This document shows, piece after piece, positions 1 through 9,351 of a stretch of DNA of 48,706 bases. The notes under the pieces are model-generated. The model did no database searches and was not told the DNA's origin. It worked only from the letters and a program-made list of their open reading frames with translations. The DNA comes from a bacterium. Lineage in GTDB: Bacteria > Hinthialibacterota > Hinthialibacteria > OLB16. Position numbers and translations under genes: made by a program. Location of the stretch: contig JAJVIK010000029.1 in the NCBI GenBank assembly GCA_022072055.1, positions 1-48,706 of the forward strand. Reading direction: 5' to 3'. The first letter of the stretch is position 1. Every line of letters begins with the position of its first letter.

Positions 1-2
1 TG

Positions 3-98
3 GAATGGTCCCTACGCGGCGCCAACGCCATCCTTGCCCTGCGATGCGCAACGCTTTCCAGACGGCTGGAGGATTATTGGGAAGACCGTGCTGCCTGA
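3..98 (+). pseudogene. C-terminal end of a transposase (ISKra4-like), cut by window edge
   Basis: The frame beginning at base 3 is open to a TGA at 96-98 and encodes about 31 residues. It contains the string WSLRGANAILALRC followed by EDYWEDRA. A W-S-L-x-G-A-x-A-I-L-x-L-R motif near the C terminus followed by a YW segment is what I remember from ISKra4-type transposases; this is recall, not a search. Only the 3' end lies in the window, so I cannot tell whether it is a complete gene or a fragment. The protease gene starts 112 bases downstream. Confidence 0.45.
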
Positions 99-210
99 TC
101 TTCCCCCACTTTCATGACGCAGGCCCGATGTTCGACAAGGAAGTTGTCATGACAGTGAATTTCCCCTTTCCCGCTGGAGTTGCAGCTCCCCCTGTGGAAA
201 ACTGACACCG

Positions 211-3200
211 ATGAACCCAACCTTCCGGATGCGCCTGCTCGCGACCCTCTCCCTTGCCCTTTTGACCTTTCCTTTGGCGGCGGAGCCTTCCGCCACCGGT
301 GAGGCGGCCTTTGAATGGCAAGCAGTTCCCACGGAGGCGCGTCTTGCGAGGAAAGCCCCATTCACCTCGGATCGCTTCAAGTGGCTGGGGTCCGCCACGG
401 ACACGATCCGGATTCGGTTCGAGTGGCCGGAAGGGGACGACTCGTTTCGGGAGCTGAAGGAGCCGTTGCGGTTCCTGGTGGCGACTCCGCCGGGTGGCAT
501 TCGAGACACCCTCTTTGAAGGTCCGCCACCGCGCTATTTCCTGCGTGGAGAAGAGGTCACCCCGGATCCGAATCGCATGCAGAAGCGCGCCGTGGAGCGT
601 CTCCACAGCCGGGAACTGGGCGAATACCGAGGCGTCAAGCTCTTCCTGCTGGAGTTCCAGCCATACGCCTCGGTTTCAGGCAGCACGGAGACCGATTCCG
701 CCTGGGTGTCCGGCGCGACGCTCACTTTGGTTCTCGGTGACCCCTTCGGGGCCGCCCGCGAGGCGGGGAAACCCGTCTTGGAGGCGTTTCGGGCGCTCGC
801 GCTGAACGGCGAGGACCTGCCCCGCTGCCTTCCACCCTCCGGTGTGTTCTCGGGTCTCCCGGCAGATGCGCGCGCGCTTTGGGAGCGCCCCGCGCTCAAG
901 GTGCGCACACGAGAAATGGGCTGGCATGTCCTGAGAGGAACCGAGATCCAACAGGCCCTCGGACCCGAAACACGGATCGAGAGACTGGAGTTGGCCACCC
1001 GTGCGGCGGCCATCGGGGCGGGCGAAACTCAGGCCCCCGGCGCCGCTGTGACCATCCCTTGGATGGTGGTTGGGAAAGAGGGAAAGGCTCGGCGGGAGGG
1101 GGTCCTCCAGGGGGAGGATCGCTTCCTTTTCCTCGCCCCGGAATCGAAATCCCCCACTGATCCCAGGACCTGTCTTTGGTTGACCGAGAATCCCGATGGT
1201 CCTGCTCACCAGCCACCGGAACCCGCCACGCCCACGCTCGCGGCGGGAATCCCCATCCGAACCACCGGGATCATTAGCCTCTCGCTCGGAAAGGACCGTG
1301 AATTCCTCGAAAGCGCCCCGCGCACCGAGCAGCAAGCGGCATTCTGGGTGGACCGCGCTTTCGAGGAAGTGGGCGAGACCACGCGCGAGGTTCGGATCGC
1401 GCTGCCCGAGGAGTTGAGACGGGGACAAGGAGGAATTCAGGCGACCGCGCGCCTGCTTTTCGGATCCTCGATCAAGGACCGCTACTCGCCTCAGCAACGA
1501 CTGGGTCCGGGAGATCTTTCCGGACTTGTGGGCCCGGCGACCTTTACCCCAGTGGTCCGCCCGGCGGAGAATGGAATCGGTTGGACTTGCCTGTTCGCGC
1601 TCGACCCGGAGATTCTCGGCCCGACTCTGACCCTAAGATATGCCCCCAAGGCGCGCCCGAAGAACCCTCTTTATTTCGACAGGCTGGACCTCGAATGGAC
1701 GGAAACCCTGGTATGGTCCGGAGGGAAGGCCCGCTACCGTTTTGCACCCCCCGCGCACGGGACGCTTCAAGTCGAGCTGGCAGGAGGCTCCCCCGGCGAA
1801 GGGGCGGCGACGAGCCCACCCGAGCTCCTCCTCGGGGAGACTGTTGGCGGGATGGCGTTCGTGTTGGAGGGCATTGCGCGCGAAGGGGGCCTTGAGATTC
1901 GCTGCCCGATTCCCGTGGTGGCGCTCCATCTACTCCATTGGGATCACCTGATGTCTCCCGAGTCAGAGGCATTCCGGCTGCCGAGTTGGGCCGGTGATCC
2001 GCCTCGAGCGGAAGAGCTTGTGCTCTCTCCGGAGGTGTTTAAGGCGGATCTCCAAACATTGTTGGCGGCGCACCGCGCGCGAGGAAGGGAGTGCGCCTGG
2101 CTGGATGTGCAGGATGTTTTTGATCTCTTTGGTGGCGGGCAGTTTTCGCCGCATGCCCTCAAGAGCTTCCTCGCCTGGGTGAGCGAGACTTGGCCCGATC
2201 CGCGCCCCCATTCGGTTCTCCTGGTGGGCGATTCCTCCTGGGACGCCTGGGGTCGTTACCCACACGCCAAAGAGGTTCCCAATTGGACCCCCTCGTTTCA
2301 CACCGACCTGCATCCGGACTACCCCAGCGACCACTGGTTTATCGAGGGCCAGACCGGGGACCGGGTCGGTGACTGGTTCTTTGGTCGGATTCCCTGCCAG
2401 ACACGGACTCACCTTCAGGGCTTCCTGTCCAAATTGGGGGACCATCGCCGGCTCGCCGCGCAAAGGCCGTCCGGGCGCTTTGTGTGGGTCACCGATGACA
2501 ATCATCCCTTTGAATCCAACCTCAGGGAAGTTTGGGATTCCTCGTTGCCGCTTTCGCTTCGCTGGGACCACGTGCGGGTGAGGGATTACTCGTTCACCGA
2601 CAATTTTTACTACGGCGCGCACCTGGCGCGAATTCAGGAAGAGGCCCGCAAGGCGCGCGAGCCGCTGGATTTCGGTAAGATCAGCCCGGACTGCAATCGC
2701 GCGGTCCGGGATTCACTGAGTCGCGGAGCGACCCTTTTCGTCTATCACGGCCACAGCGGGCTGAATGTGCTCGCTCACGAACGCATCCTCTTTGGGGGGA
2801 GAAGCATCTTCAGCGATGTCCCTTCCCTCACCAACGGGGGAGATGCGCCGTTGGCCTTCCTGATGACCTGCGATGTGGGTCGTTACGATTACACCGAGAA
2901 CCCCAAATGGAGCGAGGGGCTCGCCGAGGAGCTCCTGTTCCATCCGCGCGGCGGGTGCCTCGCGCTGGTGACCTCGACCGGGCGAGGGGTGCCGGATGAT
3001 CACCTCTCCCTGCTCAAGGGGTTCTTTTCATCGCTTTTCAACAGTCCCACGCCCAGCGCGGGAGCCACCTTGTGGGCCGGGAAGGCGCTCTCGCTCATTT
3101 CACGCCCCAGCAGCGAGGGGATCGACATGTTCACCCTCTTGGGCGATCCCCTGTTCCAGCCGCCCATCCCCTCCGAGGCGCCGGGACAGATCACTCGAAT

Positions 3201-4416
3201 CCGGTGGAAGAAGGATGGGGCGCTTGAAGTGGAACTTGACCTTGGGGAGCTCTTGGCGGGGTGGCCCGCCGGCTCAAGTCGGACACTCGAAGTGTGGCGT
3301 GTGGGGGATGAGCTCGTGGAAGAGTGGAGAGCGGACAAGGTTTCGGTCCCACGCCAGGGCCCGGTTCGCCTGGAGATTCCCGGGGCGCGGGAGCTTGACA
3401 GGCTTTTCTTGGGGTACCGCCTTGCCGGAAACCCACCCGATGGTGATGCGATGGGGGCGTTGAACGGGTGGGCCGCGGCGGATCTGATCAGGCTGGGGCG
3501 TCCGAATTGGTCCGAGTTGGCGGGATCCGGTTCACCCAACCTCACCCTCGAACCCGAGGATGTGAGCCTTGAGAACCCGACTCCGCCCAAGAGCGGGGAC
3601 ACTGTGTTCCTGCGAGCCACGGTCCGGAACACCGGGACCGGCGCGGCGGAGCAGGTTGTGGTCGCGGCCTACGGAGAGGACGAGGCGGAGCCGCTCCCCA
3701 CCTTCGCGAACTATCCCGAAGCGGTGCTGAAACGCCTCCTTCCGGGTGAACGCGAGACCGTGCGCCTCCGCTGGGATATGTGGGAGGGCACCGGCGAGCG
3801 GATAGTCACCGTGAAGGTGGACCCTAAGAACACGATCGCCGAGTCCAACGAGGCGGACAACGAGGCCCTCAAGACCGTTCGGATTCTTGGGAAACCCGAT
3901 CTGGGATGGGGATTGGTGAAGGAGGCCACCGAGGCCGCGGTGGACTATTCCCGCGCGCGCTCGATCCCGAGCGCCTGGGTGTTAAGACCTGACTCGGTCG
4001 ATTTCGGTCCGCTTGGTCACTTGTCCGAGCTGCGCCCCTATCTGGCCGAGGCGGACCGCGGGGTGATCCTGGATCTTCCCTTGTCGAATTTCGGCGACAC
4101 CCCCTCCGCGACCACCACCTTGAAGATCTCCTACTTCCGCGATTCCAGCGAGACACCCGTGTTGGAAATGAAGCATCCGCCCATCCGCCCGATTCCCGGT
4201 TCGGTCCCACGGCTTAAGCCCCGCACGGTCTGGGTGGTGCTGCTGCCGGGCTTTTCCAAGGTGGTGGTGGAGGTGGATCCGGACCGGATGGTGGATGAGG
4301 TTCGGCGCGACAACAACAGGGTGACGCTCGCGCCGAAGGAGGCCCTCTGGGAGCGCTTCCCCAGCCTCAAGCCCGTTCGCGTTCCCCCCAAGGCCCTCCG
4401 AAGTGAGAGTGAATGA
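211..4416 (+). CDS. Secreted gingipain-like C25 family cysteine protease with CARDB domains
   Basis: The 1401-residue product starts with a signal peptide (hydrophobic MRLLATLSLALLTFPLAAEP). An in-frame ATG at 229 is an alternative start. The middle resembles peptidase C25 (gingipain): a YHGHSG segment at residues 845-850 supplies the probable catalytic His, and MTCDVGRYD with Cys887 supplies the nucleophile. These are followed by the family-typical LLGDPLFQPP segment. After it come two CARDB-like beta domains, roughly residues 1110-1205 and 1270-1390, each ending in an E/D-x-N-x-x-D-N/N-N-R type signature. CARDB domains mediate cell-surface adhesion or domain packing. No Por secretion C-terminal domain is evident, so the export route beyond the periplasm is unclear. 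Substrate is unknown. The lipoprotein gene follows 46 bases later. Confidence 0.8.
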   Translation: MNPTFRMRLLATLSLALLTFPLAAEPSATGEAAFEWQAVPTEARLARKAPFTSDRFKWLGSATDTIRIRFEWPEGDDSFRELKEPLRFLVATPPGGIRDTLFEGPPPRYFLRGEEVTPDPNRMQKRAVERLHSRELGEYRGVKLFLLEFQPYASVSGSTETDSAWVSGATLTLVLGDPFGAAREAGKPVLEAFRALALNGEDLPRCLPPSGVFSGLPADARALWERPALKVRTREMGWHVLRGTEIQQALGPETRIERLELATRAAAIGAGETQAPGAAVTIPWMVVGKEGKARREGVLQGEDRFLFLAPESKSPTDPRTCLWLTENPDGPAHQPPEPATPTLAAGIPIRTTGIISLSLGKDREFLESAPRTEQQAAFWVDRAFEEVGETTREVRIALPEELRRGQGGIQATARLLFGSSIKDRYSPQQRLGPGDLSGLVGPATFTPVVRPAENGIGWTCLFALDPEILGPTLTLRYAPKARPKNPLYFDRLDLEWTETLVWSGGKARYRFAPPAHGTLQVELAGGSPGEGAATSPPELLLGETVGGMAFVLEGIAREGGLEIRCPIPVVALHLLHWDHLMSPESEAFRLPSWAGDPPRAEELVLSPEVFKADLQTLLAAHRARGRECAWLDVQDVFDLFGGGQFSPHALKSFLAWVSETWPDPRPHSVLLVGDSSWDAWGRYPHAKEVPNWTPSFHTDLHPDYPSDHWFIEGQTGDRVGDWFFGRIPCQTRTHLQGFLSKLGDHRRLAAQRPSGRFVWVTDDNHPFESNLREVWDSSLPLSLRWDHVRVRDYSFTDNFYYGAHLARIQEEARKAREPLDFGKISPDCNRAVRDSLSRGATLFVYHGHSGLNVLAHERILFGGRSIFSDVPSLTNGGDAPLAFLMTCDVGRYDYTENPKWSEGLAEELLFHPRGGCLALVTSTGRGVPDDHLSLLKGFFSSLFNSPTPSAGATLWAGKALSLISRPSSEGIDMFTLLGDPLFQPPIPSEAPGQITRIRWKKDGALEVELDLGELLAGWPAGSSRTLEVWRVGDELVEEWRADKVSVPRQGPVRLEIPGARELDRLFLGYRLAGNPPDGDAMGALNGWAAADLIRLGRPNWSELAGSGSPNLTLEPEDVSLENPTPPKSGDTVFLRATVRNTGTGAAEQVVVAAYGEDEAEPLPTFANYPEAVLKRLLPGERETVRLRWDMWEGTGERIVTVKVDPKNTIAESNEADNEALKTVRILGKPDLGWGLVKEATEAAVDYSRARSIPSAWVLRPDSVDFGPLGHLSELRPYLAEADRGVILDLPLSNFGDTPSATTTLKISYFRDSSETPVLEMKHPPIRPIPGSVPRLKPRTVWVVLLPGFSKVVVEVDPDRMVDEVRRDNNRVTLAPKEALWERFPSLKPVRVPPKALRSESE

Positions 4417-4462
4417 GCGGATTCCCTGGAAGGGGGGGGTCGGCTTGAGTACACTCCCCCGC

Positions 4463-4942
4463 ATGAATGGGCGCGTTCGAAGCCGAGTCGCCGCGCTCCT
4501 CCTGGGGGTCGCGCTGGCGCTCCAGGCGGGGTGTCGGAGGAATGTGCTGCGGGTCAGCAGCATCCCGCCCGATGCTCAGGTGTATGTGCAGGGCAAGGTG
4601 GTCCGGCTGGAGGACAGCAACCGTCGCCTTGCAAAGAAGATCGACGAAAAGAAGGCGCGCGGGAAGGAGCTCACCGAAGAGGAGGCGGAGTTCCAGAAGA
4701 ACCGCAAGCGCCTCCAGGGTACTCCGGTCGAATATGAGTTCGAATCGGTCGCCGCGGGCTATTCGCTGTATGTGCTCAAGCGCGGCTACCGCGCGACCCA
4801 GACCATCGAGTACATCAAGCCCAAGTGGTACGAATACCCGCCGATTGATCTCTTTGTGGATCTGCTGCCGGTCACGATCACCGACACGCGCGAGGTGGAG
4901 GTGACCCTTGAGCCCGACCCGGGGAGGGGCGGCGGCTCCTGA
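4463..4942 (+). CDS. Putative lipoprotein with PEGA-like domain
   Basis: The 159-residue product starts at the ATG at 4463; an earlier in-frame start at 4403 would overlap the protease gene and push the signal peptide inward. The N terminus is a lipoprotein signal ending in a lipobox-like LQAGC, so it is probably acylated at that Cys and membrane-anchored. After the Cys, VSSIPPDAQVYVQGKVV resembles the start of a PEGA-type surface domain. It is interrupted by a charged helical insertion (about residues 45-75, Lys/Glu-rich), then a beta segment with YVLKRGYRATQTIEY, again PEGA-like. Function is unknown. It lies three bases before the next gene, suggesting an operon with the small membrane protein and the kinase. 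Confidence 0.6.
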   Translation: MNGRVRSRVAALLLGVALALQAGCRRNVLRVSSIPPDAQVYVQGKVVRLEDSNRRLAKKIDEKKARGKELTEEEAEFQKNRKRLQGTPVEYEFESVAAGYSLYVLKRGYRATQTIEYIKPKWYEYPPIDLFVDLLPVTITDTREVEVTLEPDPGRGGGS

Positions 4943-4945
4943 GCC

Positions 4946-5227
4946 ATGAGTCGTTCCAGGGGGAGAAAGAGTCCCGGCCCAAAGCGTTCGATCCTCACGC
5001 GTCTCGCCATTGGCTTTGGCGTGGCGTTTGTGGCGGCGGTGCTCTATCTGGTGATCCCCAAGTCCGAGCCGCGCGAGAGTCCTGAACCGCTCCCTGAGCT
5101 CAAGGCCCGCTTGGCGACCGAACGCGGGAAACGCCGTCGTGAACTGCAGGATGAACTCTCCGATCTCGAGCTTAAGAACGACCAGTTGCGCCGTGAGATC
5201 GAGCGCCTCAAGGGGGAGAGTCGATGA
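4946..5227 (+). CDS. Small single-pass membrane protein with coiled coil (FtsB/DivIC-like topology)
   Basis: The 93-residue product has a basic N terminus (SRSRGRKSPGPKRS), one transmembrane segment at about residues 19-41 (LAIGFGVAFVAAVLYLVI) and a C-terminal charged heptad-like helix from about residue 47 to the end (ELQDELSDLELKNDQLRREI). This is the architecture of septum-formation initiators FtsB/DivIC, but the sequence is too short and generic to claim that identity. The gene ends in an ATGA overlap with the downstream kinase start, so the two are translationally coupled. Confidence 0.55.
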   Translation: MSRSRGRKSPGPKRSILTRLAIGFGVAFVAAVLYLVIPKSEPRESPEPLPELKARLATERGKRRRELQDELSDLELKNDQLRREIERLKGESR

Positions 5228-6153
5228 GCGGGCTGATTCTCGCCGTGGATGGGGGCCGGTCTCATCTTCGGGCGGCGCTCATGAACCGCGGCGGCGGCGA
5301 GCTCGCGCGCGTTGAGGGTCGCGGAATCCCAACCGACTTGGCCTCGCTTGAGAGCCTCCTGATCGACCTTGTCGCCCTTCCCGAAAGGCTTGCGAACCTT
5401 GCCAAAGCGGATCCCGGGGCAATCCGAGCGGCCGCCCTGGGCTTGGCGGGCTTCGGGCGCGAGAGCGAATGTCGCGTGCTGGAGGCGTGGTTAGTGGAAG
5501 CTTGTCCGGGGATCGATTGGTTTGTGGAGTCGGATGCCGCGCAGACTCTCCGAGCGGCCAAGAGGGAGGGACCGGTGGCCATCGCCATCCTCGGCACCGG
5601 CTCGGCCTTTTTCGCGCGGGATGCCGGCGGGGGAATCCATCGGGTGGGCGGCTGGGGACCTCTGCTGGAGGATTACGGCGGCGGGTTCGAGATCGGCAGG
5701 CAGGCGATCCTTTCGGCCTTCCGCGCGCAGGATGGCGCGACTCCGTTCACCGGCTTGCACACCGCCGTGCTTGATCACGCGGCCTGCCGCGAGGCCCCCG
5801 AGCTTCTGAAGCGAGTCTACTCAGAGCCTCCGGATCCCTCGTGGTGGGCCTCCTTCGCGCCCTTAGCGCTCGAACAAGCCGCCAAGGGAGATTCCGCGGC
5901 GGCGTCGATAGTACGCGCGCAAGTGGACGGAGTGCGCGAAAGCCTCCGAGTCCTCCTGGGCAAATCGAAGCTCCCGTCGGAGGCCGCGATCTATTTCACC
6001 GGAGGGCTGGTCAAGGGGAGCGCTTCTTACTGGAACGCCCTGCGGGAAGCGCTGGCCGACAAGTTCGAGGGCCGCCCCCTCAACCTCATGGAGCGCGAGG
6101 CAATCTGGGGCGGGTGGCTGAGGGCGGTGGAGCAGCTCGGCGTATGCGAGTGA
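5224..6153 (+). CDS. BadF/BadG/BcrA/BcrD-type ATPase, likely N-acetylglucosamine-kinase-like
   Basis: The 309-residue product has the actin/hexokinase-fold layout of the BadF/BadG family, which includes N-acetylglucosamine and other amino-sugar kinases. Visible motifs are an N-terminal phosphate-1 loop (ILAVDGGRSHLRAAL), AILGTGSAFFARD as phosphate-2, and GGWGPLLEDYGGGFEIGRQA, typical of the sugar-kinase members. The first loop reads DGGRSHL rather than the usual DGGGTKT, so the usual Thr position is altered. Start ATG overlaps the stop of the upstream coiled-coil gene (ATGA). Substrate is inferred from the family only. A role in recycling cell-wall amino sugars would fit a partner resembling a division protein, but that is inference. 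Confidence 0.7.
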   Translation: MSGLILAVDGGRSHLRAALMNRGGGELARVEGRGIPTDLASLESLLIDLVALPERLANLAKADPGAIRAAALGLAGFGRESECRVLEAWLVEACPGIDWFVESDAAQTLRAAKREGPVAIAILGTGSAFFARDAGGGIHRVGGWGPLLEDYGGGFEIGRQAILSAFRAQDGATPFTGLHTAVLDHAACREAPELLKRVYSEPPDPSWWASFAPLALEQAAKGDSAAASIVRAQVDGVRESLRVLLGKSKLPSEAAIYFTGGLVKGSASYWNALREALADKFEGRPLNLMEREAIWGGWLRAVEQLGVCE

Positions 6154-6181
6154 ATTCGTTCAGGTGGCGACAGGAGATGAG

Positions 6182-6198
6182 TCCGGCCTTTCGCCGGA
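6182..6198. terminator. Hairpin between convergent genes
   Basis: A perfect 6-bp stem, TCCGGC / GCCGGA, encloses a 5-nt CTTTC loop. It lies between the stop codon of the kinase (6153) and the stop of the convergent glycosyltransferase (6199). There is no clear T-tract on either side, so it is only a candidate for termination or mRNA 3'-end protection. Confidence 0.35.
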
Positions 6199-7788
6199 TT
6201 ACCCGTCTCCCTCATCGTTGCTATCCGCCGGGGGGACTGGCGCGAGGATTCGAATCGCGGGTGGCTCTCGTTGTTCGACCAGGATGCGCCACCCTTGCGG
6301 GGGGGGATCGTGGAGGAAGATCGCAAGATCGGGAAAGAGCTCCAGGGTGTCGCGTTCATCCACCGCGAGCGCCACATCGGTGGCCCCTACGGGGAAGGCC
6401 GCGCGGATGCCATCGGGAGTCCACATGGACGGCGCTGCGGTGGGGATCCCCGCGTAGAAACCGACTTGCGGCTTGCGCGCCAGGACTGTCTTGATCTCGG
6501 AGTGAGCCTCGCGGAGTTCCAGTCCCGCCAATCTGAGTTCCACCGGAAAGTAAGCCCGCGCCCCAAGTCCTTCGCGCAAGATCGGCTCGATGGCGAAAGG
6601 TCCCGCGATCGCGCAGGCGGTCACGGTCAGGGCGGGAATCCGGGTCCATTTGGAGAGGAATCCCTCCTCCATCCGGCGAAGCCCGGCGGCGAGCCAGATC
6701 AGGAGCGCCGGAAGAATGGGAAGCAGGTACCGGCTCGTCCCGCCATGCAGGGCCACCACGCTCATCGAGGCAAAGGTGGTCGCCGCAAGCCACGCCCACT
6801 CCCTTCGCTTACCGCGTGAGAAGAACCACAACCATCCCACGGCCACGATAAGGAGCCACACCGGCGCCAAGACTCGCAAGGGAAAGAGTTCCGGTGTCCA
6901 GCGAAGGATGAGGCGTCCCAAGTTCACGGCGTATTTGGTCGCGATCCCGCCCGCGTGATTCAGGATTCCGTTGAGGAGATAACCGGTGGACACGGTTTCG
7001 TTGTGAATCCGATGAGGGAGCATGCGCTCCGGTTGGGCAGAGGTGTGCGCGGTGATGTTGGTGAGGTAGCGGCTGGGTGTCCAGACTCCGGTCTGCCAGC
7101 GAAGGAAGAGGGCATAGGGAAGGATTCCGGCAAGGAAAATGGCGGCCACCACGGCCAGCCTCCGGAGGCGGGCAAGGAAGCGACCGGTATGTGGCCGACG
7201 GAAGGCGGTTAGGGAGACCGCTCCGAGGAACAGGAGCCAAAGCCCAATCGCCTCGGGGCGTGTCCAATAGGCGGCGATCAGGTAAAGGCTGGAGGCTGTC
7301 AGGCCTCGCGGGTTCGAATCGGCATCGGCGCGGAGGGACCTCCACCCGGAGTCCAGAAAAGCGACAACAAAGAAAACATAGACTGCCATGTTCAGGACTT
7401 CGACCGAGTGGAGCGCGTGGATCGGCCAGAGGGCGGCGATGAGGACTGTCCGCCATGCGACCGCTTCATCCGCGAGGGCGCGCGCGAGGGAGTGGAGAGG
7501 AAACAGGGTGAGGACCGCGAAAAGAAGCGAGAGAAACCGCCCCGCCACCTCGTGGGTCCCTTTGCTGGGCGAGAGGAGGGCAATGAGGGTGGGATAGAGC
7601 GGGTGAAAATAGGACAGATCGGCAAACCGCCCATCACGGATCGCACGGGCCATCTCGAGGTTGGTGACCCCATCCGGAGAGACCGCGTAGGGGGCAAGGA
7701 GCGCCAGTGTGAGACGGGCCACGAGCGCGAGGGCAAGCGCTCCAAGGAGCGCTCTAGGGGCATTGCTTGATTCGATGAGGAATCTCAT
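6199..7788 (-). CDS. GT-C fold membrane glycosyltransferase (ArnT/PMT-like, GT39/GT83-type)
   Basis: The 529-residue protein has many hydrophobic segments. The first long loop holds Asp39 and a following Glu45 (SPDGVTNLEMA), then FHPLYPTLIAL at residues 61-71. An acidic residue in the first extracytoplasmic loop followed by an H/R-P-P/L-Y-P motif is the hallmark of lipid-phosphate-sugar-dependent GT-C enzymes. These transfer sugars from polyprenyl-phosphate donors to lipids or proteins on the outer face of the inner membrane. The C-terminal third is less hydrophobic and probably periplasmic. Its start overlaps the stop of the second GT-C gene upstream by four bases, so the two are one transcription unit. 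Confidence 0.72.
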   Translation of the reverse strand: MRFLIESSNAPRALLGALALALVARLTLALLAPYAVSPDGVTNLEMARAIRDGRFADLSYFHPLYPTLIALLSPSKGTHEVAGRFLSLLFAVLTLFPLHSLARALADEAVAWRTVLIAALWPIHALHSVEVLNMAVYVFFVVAFLDSGWRSLRADADSNPRGLTASSLYLIAAYWTRPEAIGLWLLFLGAVSLTAFRRPHTGRFLARLRRLAVVAAIFLAGILPYALFLRWQTGVWTPSRYLTNITAHTSAQPERMLPHRIHNETVSTGYLLNGILNHAGGIATKYAVNLGRLILRWTPELFPLRVLAPVWLLIVAVGWLWFFSRGKRREWAWLAATTFASMSVVALHGGTSRYLLPILPALLIWLAAGLRRMEEGFLSKWTRIPALTVTACAIAGPFAIEPILREGLGARAYFPVELRLAGLELREAHSEIKTVLARKPQVGFYAGIPTAAPSMWTPDGIRAAFPVGATDVALAVDERDTLELFPDLAIFLHDPPPQGWRILVEQREPPAIRILAPVPPADSNDEGDG

Positions 7789-9158
7789 CCGCTGAAAAGG
7801 CTGGAGTAATCCAGCGTCCGGTCGAGGGCGGCCTTCATGTGGTTCTTAATCTCCTCTCCCCCGAAATAGAGCGCCCCGAGGATCAGGCAAAGCCCCACGC
7901 ACAGTGGCTCTCGAACCCCTCGTGGAAGGTCGCGAAGCCTCGCCAGTCCCGCGCCCGCGGCCATCCATAAGATCGGATCGATGGGCGTGCGAAAGCGGGG
8001 CGATCCATAGTAGACCATCGCAAGCAGGACAAAATACACGAAGGTCGCGCCGAAGAGGATGAGGGCCTCGCGGCGGATCTCATGGGTCCCCTCAGGAGCC
8101 TCCGCGCCCGGTCGACCGAGGTCCCTACCGGGTTTCCTCCAGCGGATGAGGAAGAGGCAGGCAAACGCGAGCAAGGCAAAGGTGTGGGGATTGAAGGGCG
8201 ACCCGAGAGCGTGTGAATCGCCATCCCAGGGGTTGAAGAGCCAGAGGAGTTTGATCGCGGCAAGGCGCGCGGAGTTCGCGGGATCGGCGGCCATCTGCTC
8301 CATTCCCTTGCGGGTGAGAATCCGGTCCCGCGCAACCTCGTTGCGAGTGCCCGCCGACCTGTCGATAGCTTCCCAGTCACAGAACCCAAATCCCTCCGCC
8401 GGAGGGTTCATCCCTTGCCAGAGAACCACGCCGCTCATGGTGTTGACCGGAATGAAGGCGTGGAAGCGGAGGGCGTTCCGCAGGGTCCAAGGAGCCAGGG
8501 TGAGTATCCAAGCAAGGGCCATTATCAGAATGGCCTTCAGGAAGTCTCTCCGGCGCTCCGCAAACGGCGCCGCAAGAAGCCAAGCCAAGGGGAGCAGGAG
8601 GGTCACCGAGCGGGTGAGCGTGGCCGCGCCGAGCAACACTCCCGAAATCGCATGCCAGGCCCAAGTGTCCCTTCCCCGCTTTTCCAGTCCGGTTATGAGG
8701 GCGACCAACGCGGCCAGGAGCAAGAAGCCGAAGAGAGTTTCGGAAAGCAGCTCGGTGGGATATCCGATCCAACACGGAGAGAGCGCGCCCAAGAAGAGCG
8801 CGCCGTGGGCGACTCGCCTATCGCGCGTGAGAAACGCGACCGAGAGCGCGACGAGCTCAAGGACTGCCAGGCTCGCGAGAACCTGTATCAGGCGTGGGAG
8901 CGCGAGGCTCTCGGTAAGCGATCCGCAAAGCGCCAGGAAGGCGGGATAGAGCGGAGGACGCCAAGCGGTTGTTTCTCCATGCAGCGCAAACCGACCTTCG
9001 GTTCGGATTTCGTGAGCGATGCCGAGATACTGACCCTCATCTCCCGATAGATTTCCCTCGGAAAGCGACCACGCTCCAAGCCGCAATGCGAGCGCGAGGA
9101 GGAGCAGCGAGATGTAGATGGGATCGATCCGCGAACAGGCGCATGCGGGGGAAATCAT
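7785..9158 (-). CDS. GT-C fold membrane glycosyltransferase, second copy
   Basis: The 457-residue protein is multi-pass and similar in layout to its downstream neighbour. After the first membrane segment (ISLLLLALALRLGAW) comes the acidic pair Asp40-Glu41 in LSGDEGQYLGIA, then RPPLYPAFLAL, the canonical GT-C first-loop signature. I chose the ATG at 9158 because GGAG lies about 8 bases upstream and the signal-anchor follows directly. A longer open frame reaches 9329, but its extra 57 residues are not membrane-like and run into the divergent promoter region. Together with the next gene it probably builds or decorates a cell-surface glycan or glycoprotein. The acceptor is unknown. Confidence 0.72.
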   Translation of the reverse strand: MISPACACSRIDPIYISLLLLALALRLGAWSLSEGNLSGDEGQYLGIAHEIRTEGRFALHGETTAWRPPLYPAFLALCGSLTESLALPRLIQVLASLAVLELVALSVAFLTRDRRVAHGALFLGALSPCWIGYPTELLSETLFGFLLLAALVALITGLEKRGRDTWAWHAISGVLLGAATLTRSVTLLLPLAWLLAAPFAERRRDFLKAILIMALAWILTLAPWTLRNALRFHAFIPVNTMSGVVLWQGMNPPAEGFGFCDWEAIDRSAGTRNEVARDRILTRKGMEQMAADPANSARLAAIKLLWLFNPWDGDSHALGSPFNPHTFALLAFACLFLIRWRKPGRDLGRPGAEAPEGTHEIRREALILFGATFVYFVLLAMVYYGSPRFRTPIDPILWMAAGAGLARLRDLPRGVREPLCVGLCLILGALYFGGEEIKNHMKAALDRTLDYSSLFSG

Positions 9159-9322
9159 CGCGCGCTCCGGGAAAGAGGAGGGGATTTGACCCCTGAAGAA
9201 CCATGGAGGGGGTGTGAATATCTTTTCACAGGCATACCGGGTCTCCTCTTGATTCGATTGAAGATAGACGTGTGAATAACCTGAGACTAACGAAAAATGC
9301 CTGAAATTCATTAAAAAATGGC

Positions 9323-9351
9323 TTGACACTCATCGCTTCGATTCGTATTGA
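9323..9351 (+). promoter_or_regulatory. Sigma70-like promoter of the NrdD-like gene
   Basis: TTGACA at 9323-9328, a 17-bp spacer and TATTGA at 9346-9351 form a strong housekeeping promoter, with a predicted transcription start near 9358. The -10 box rules out a TTG start at 9348 for the downstream gene. Confidence 0.6.
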
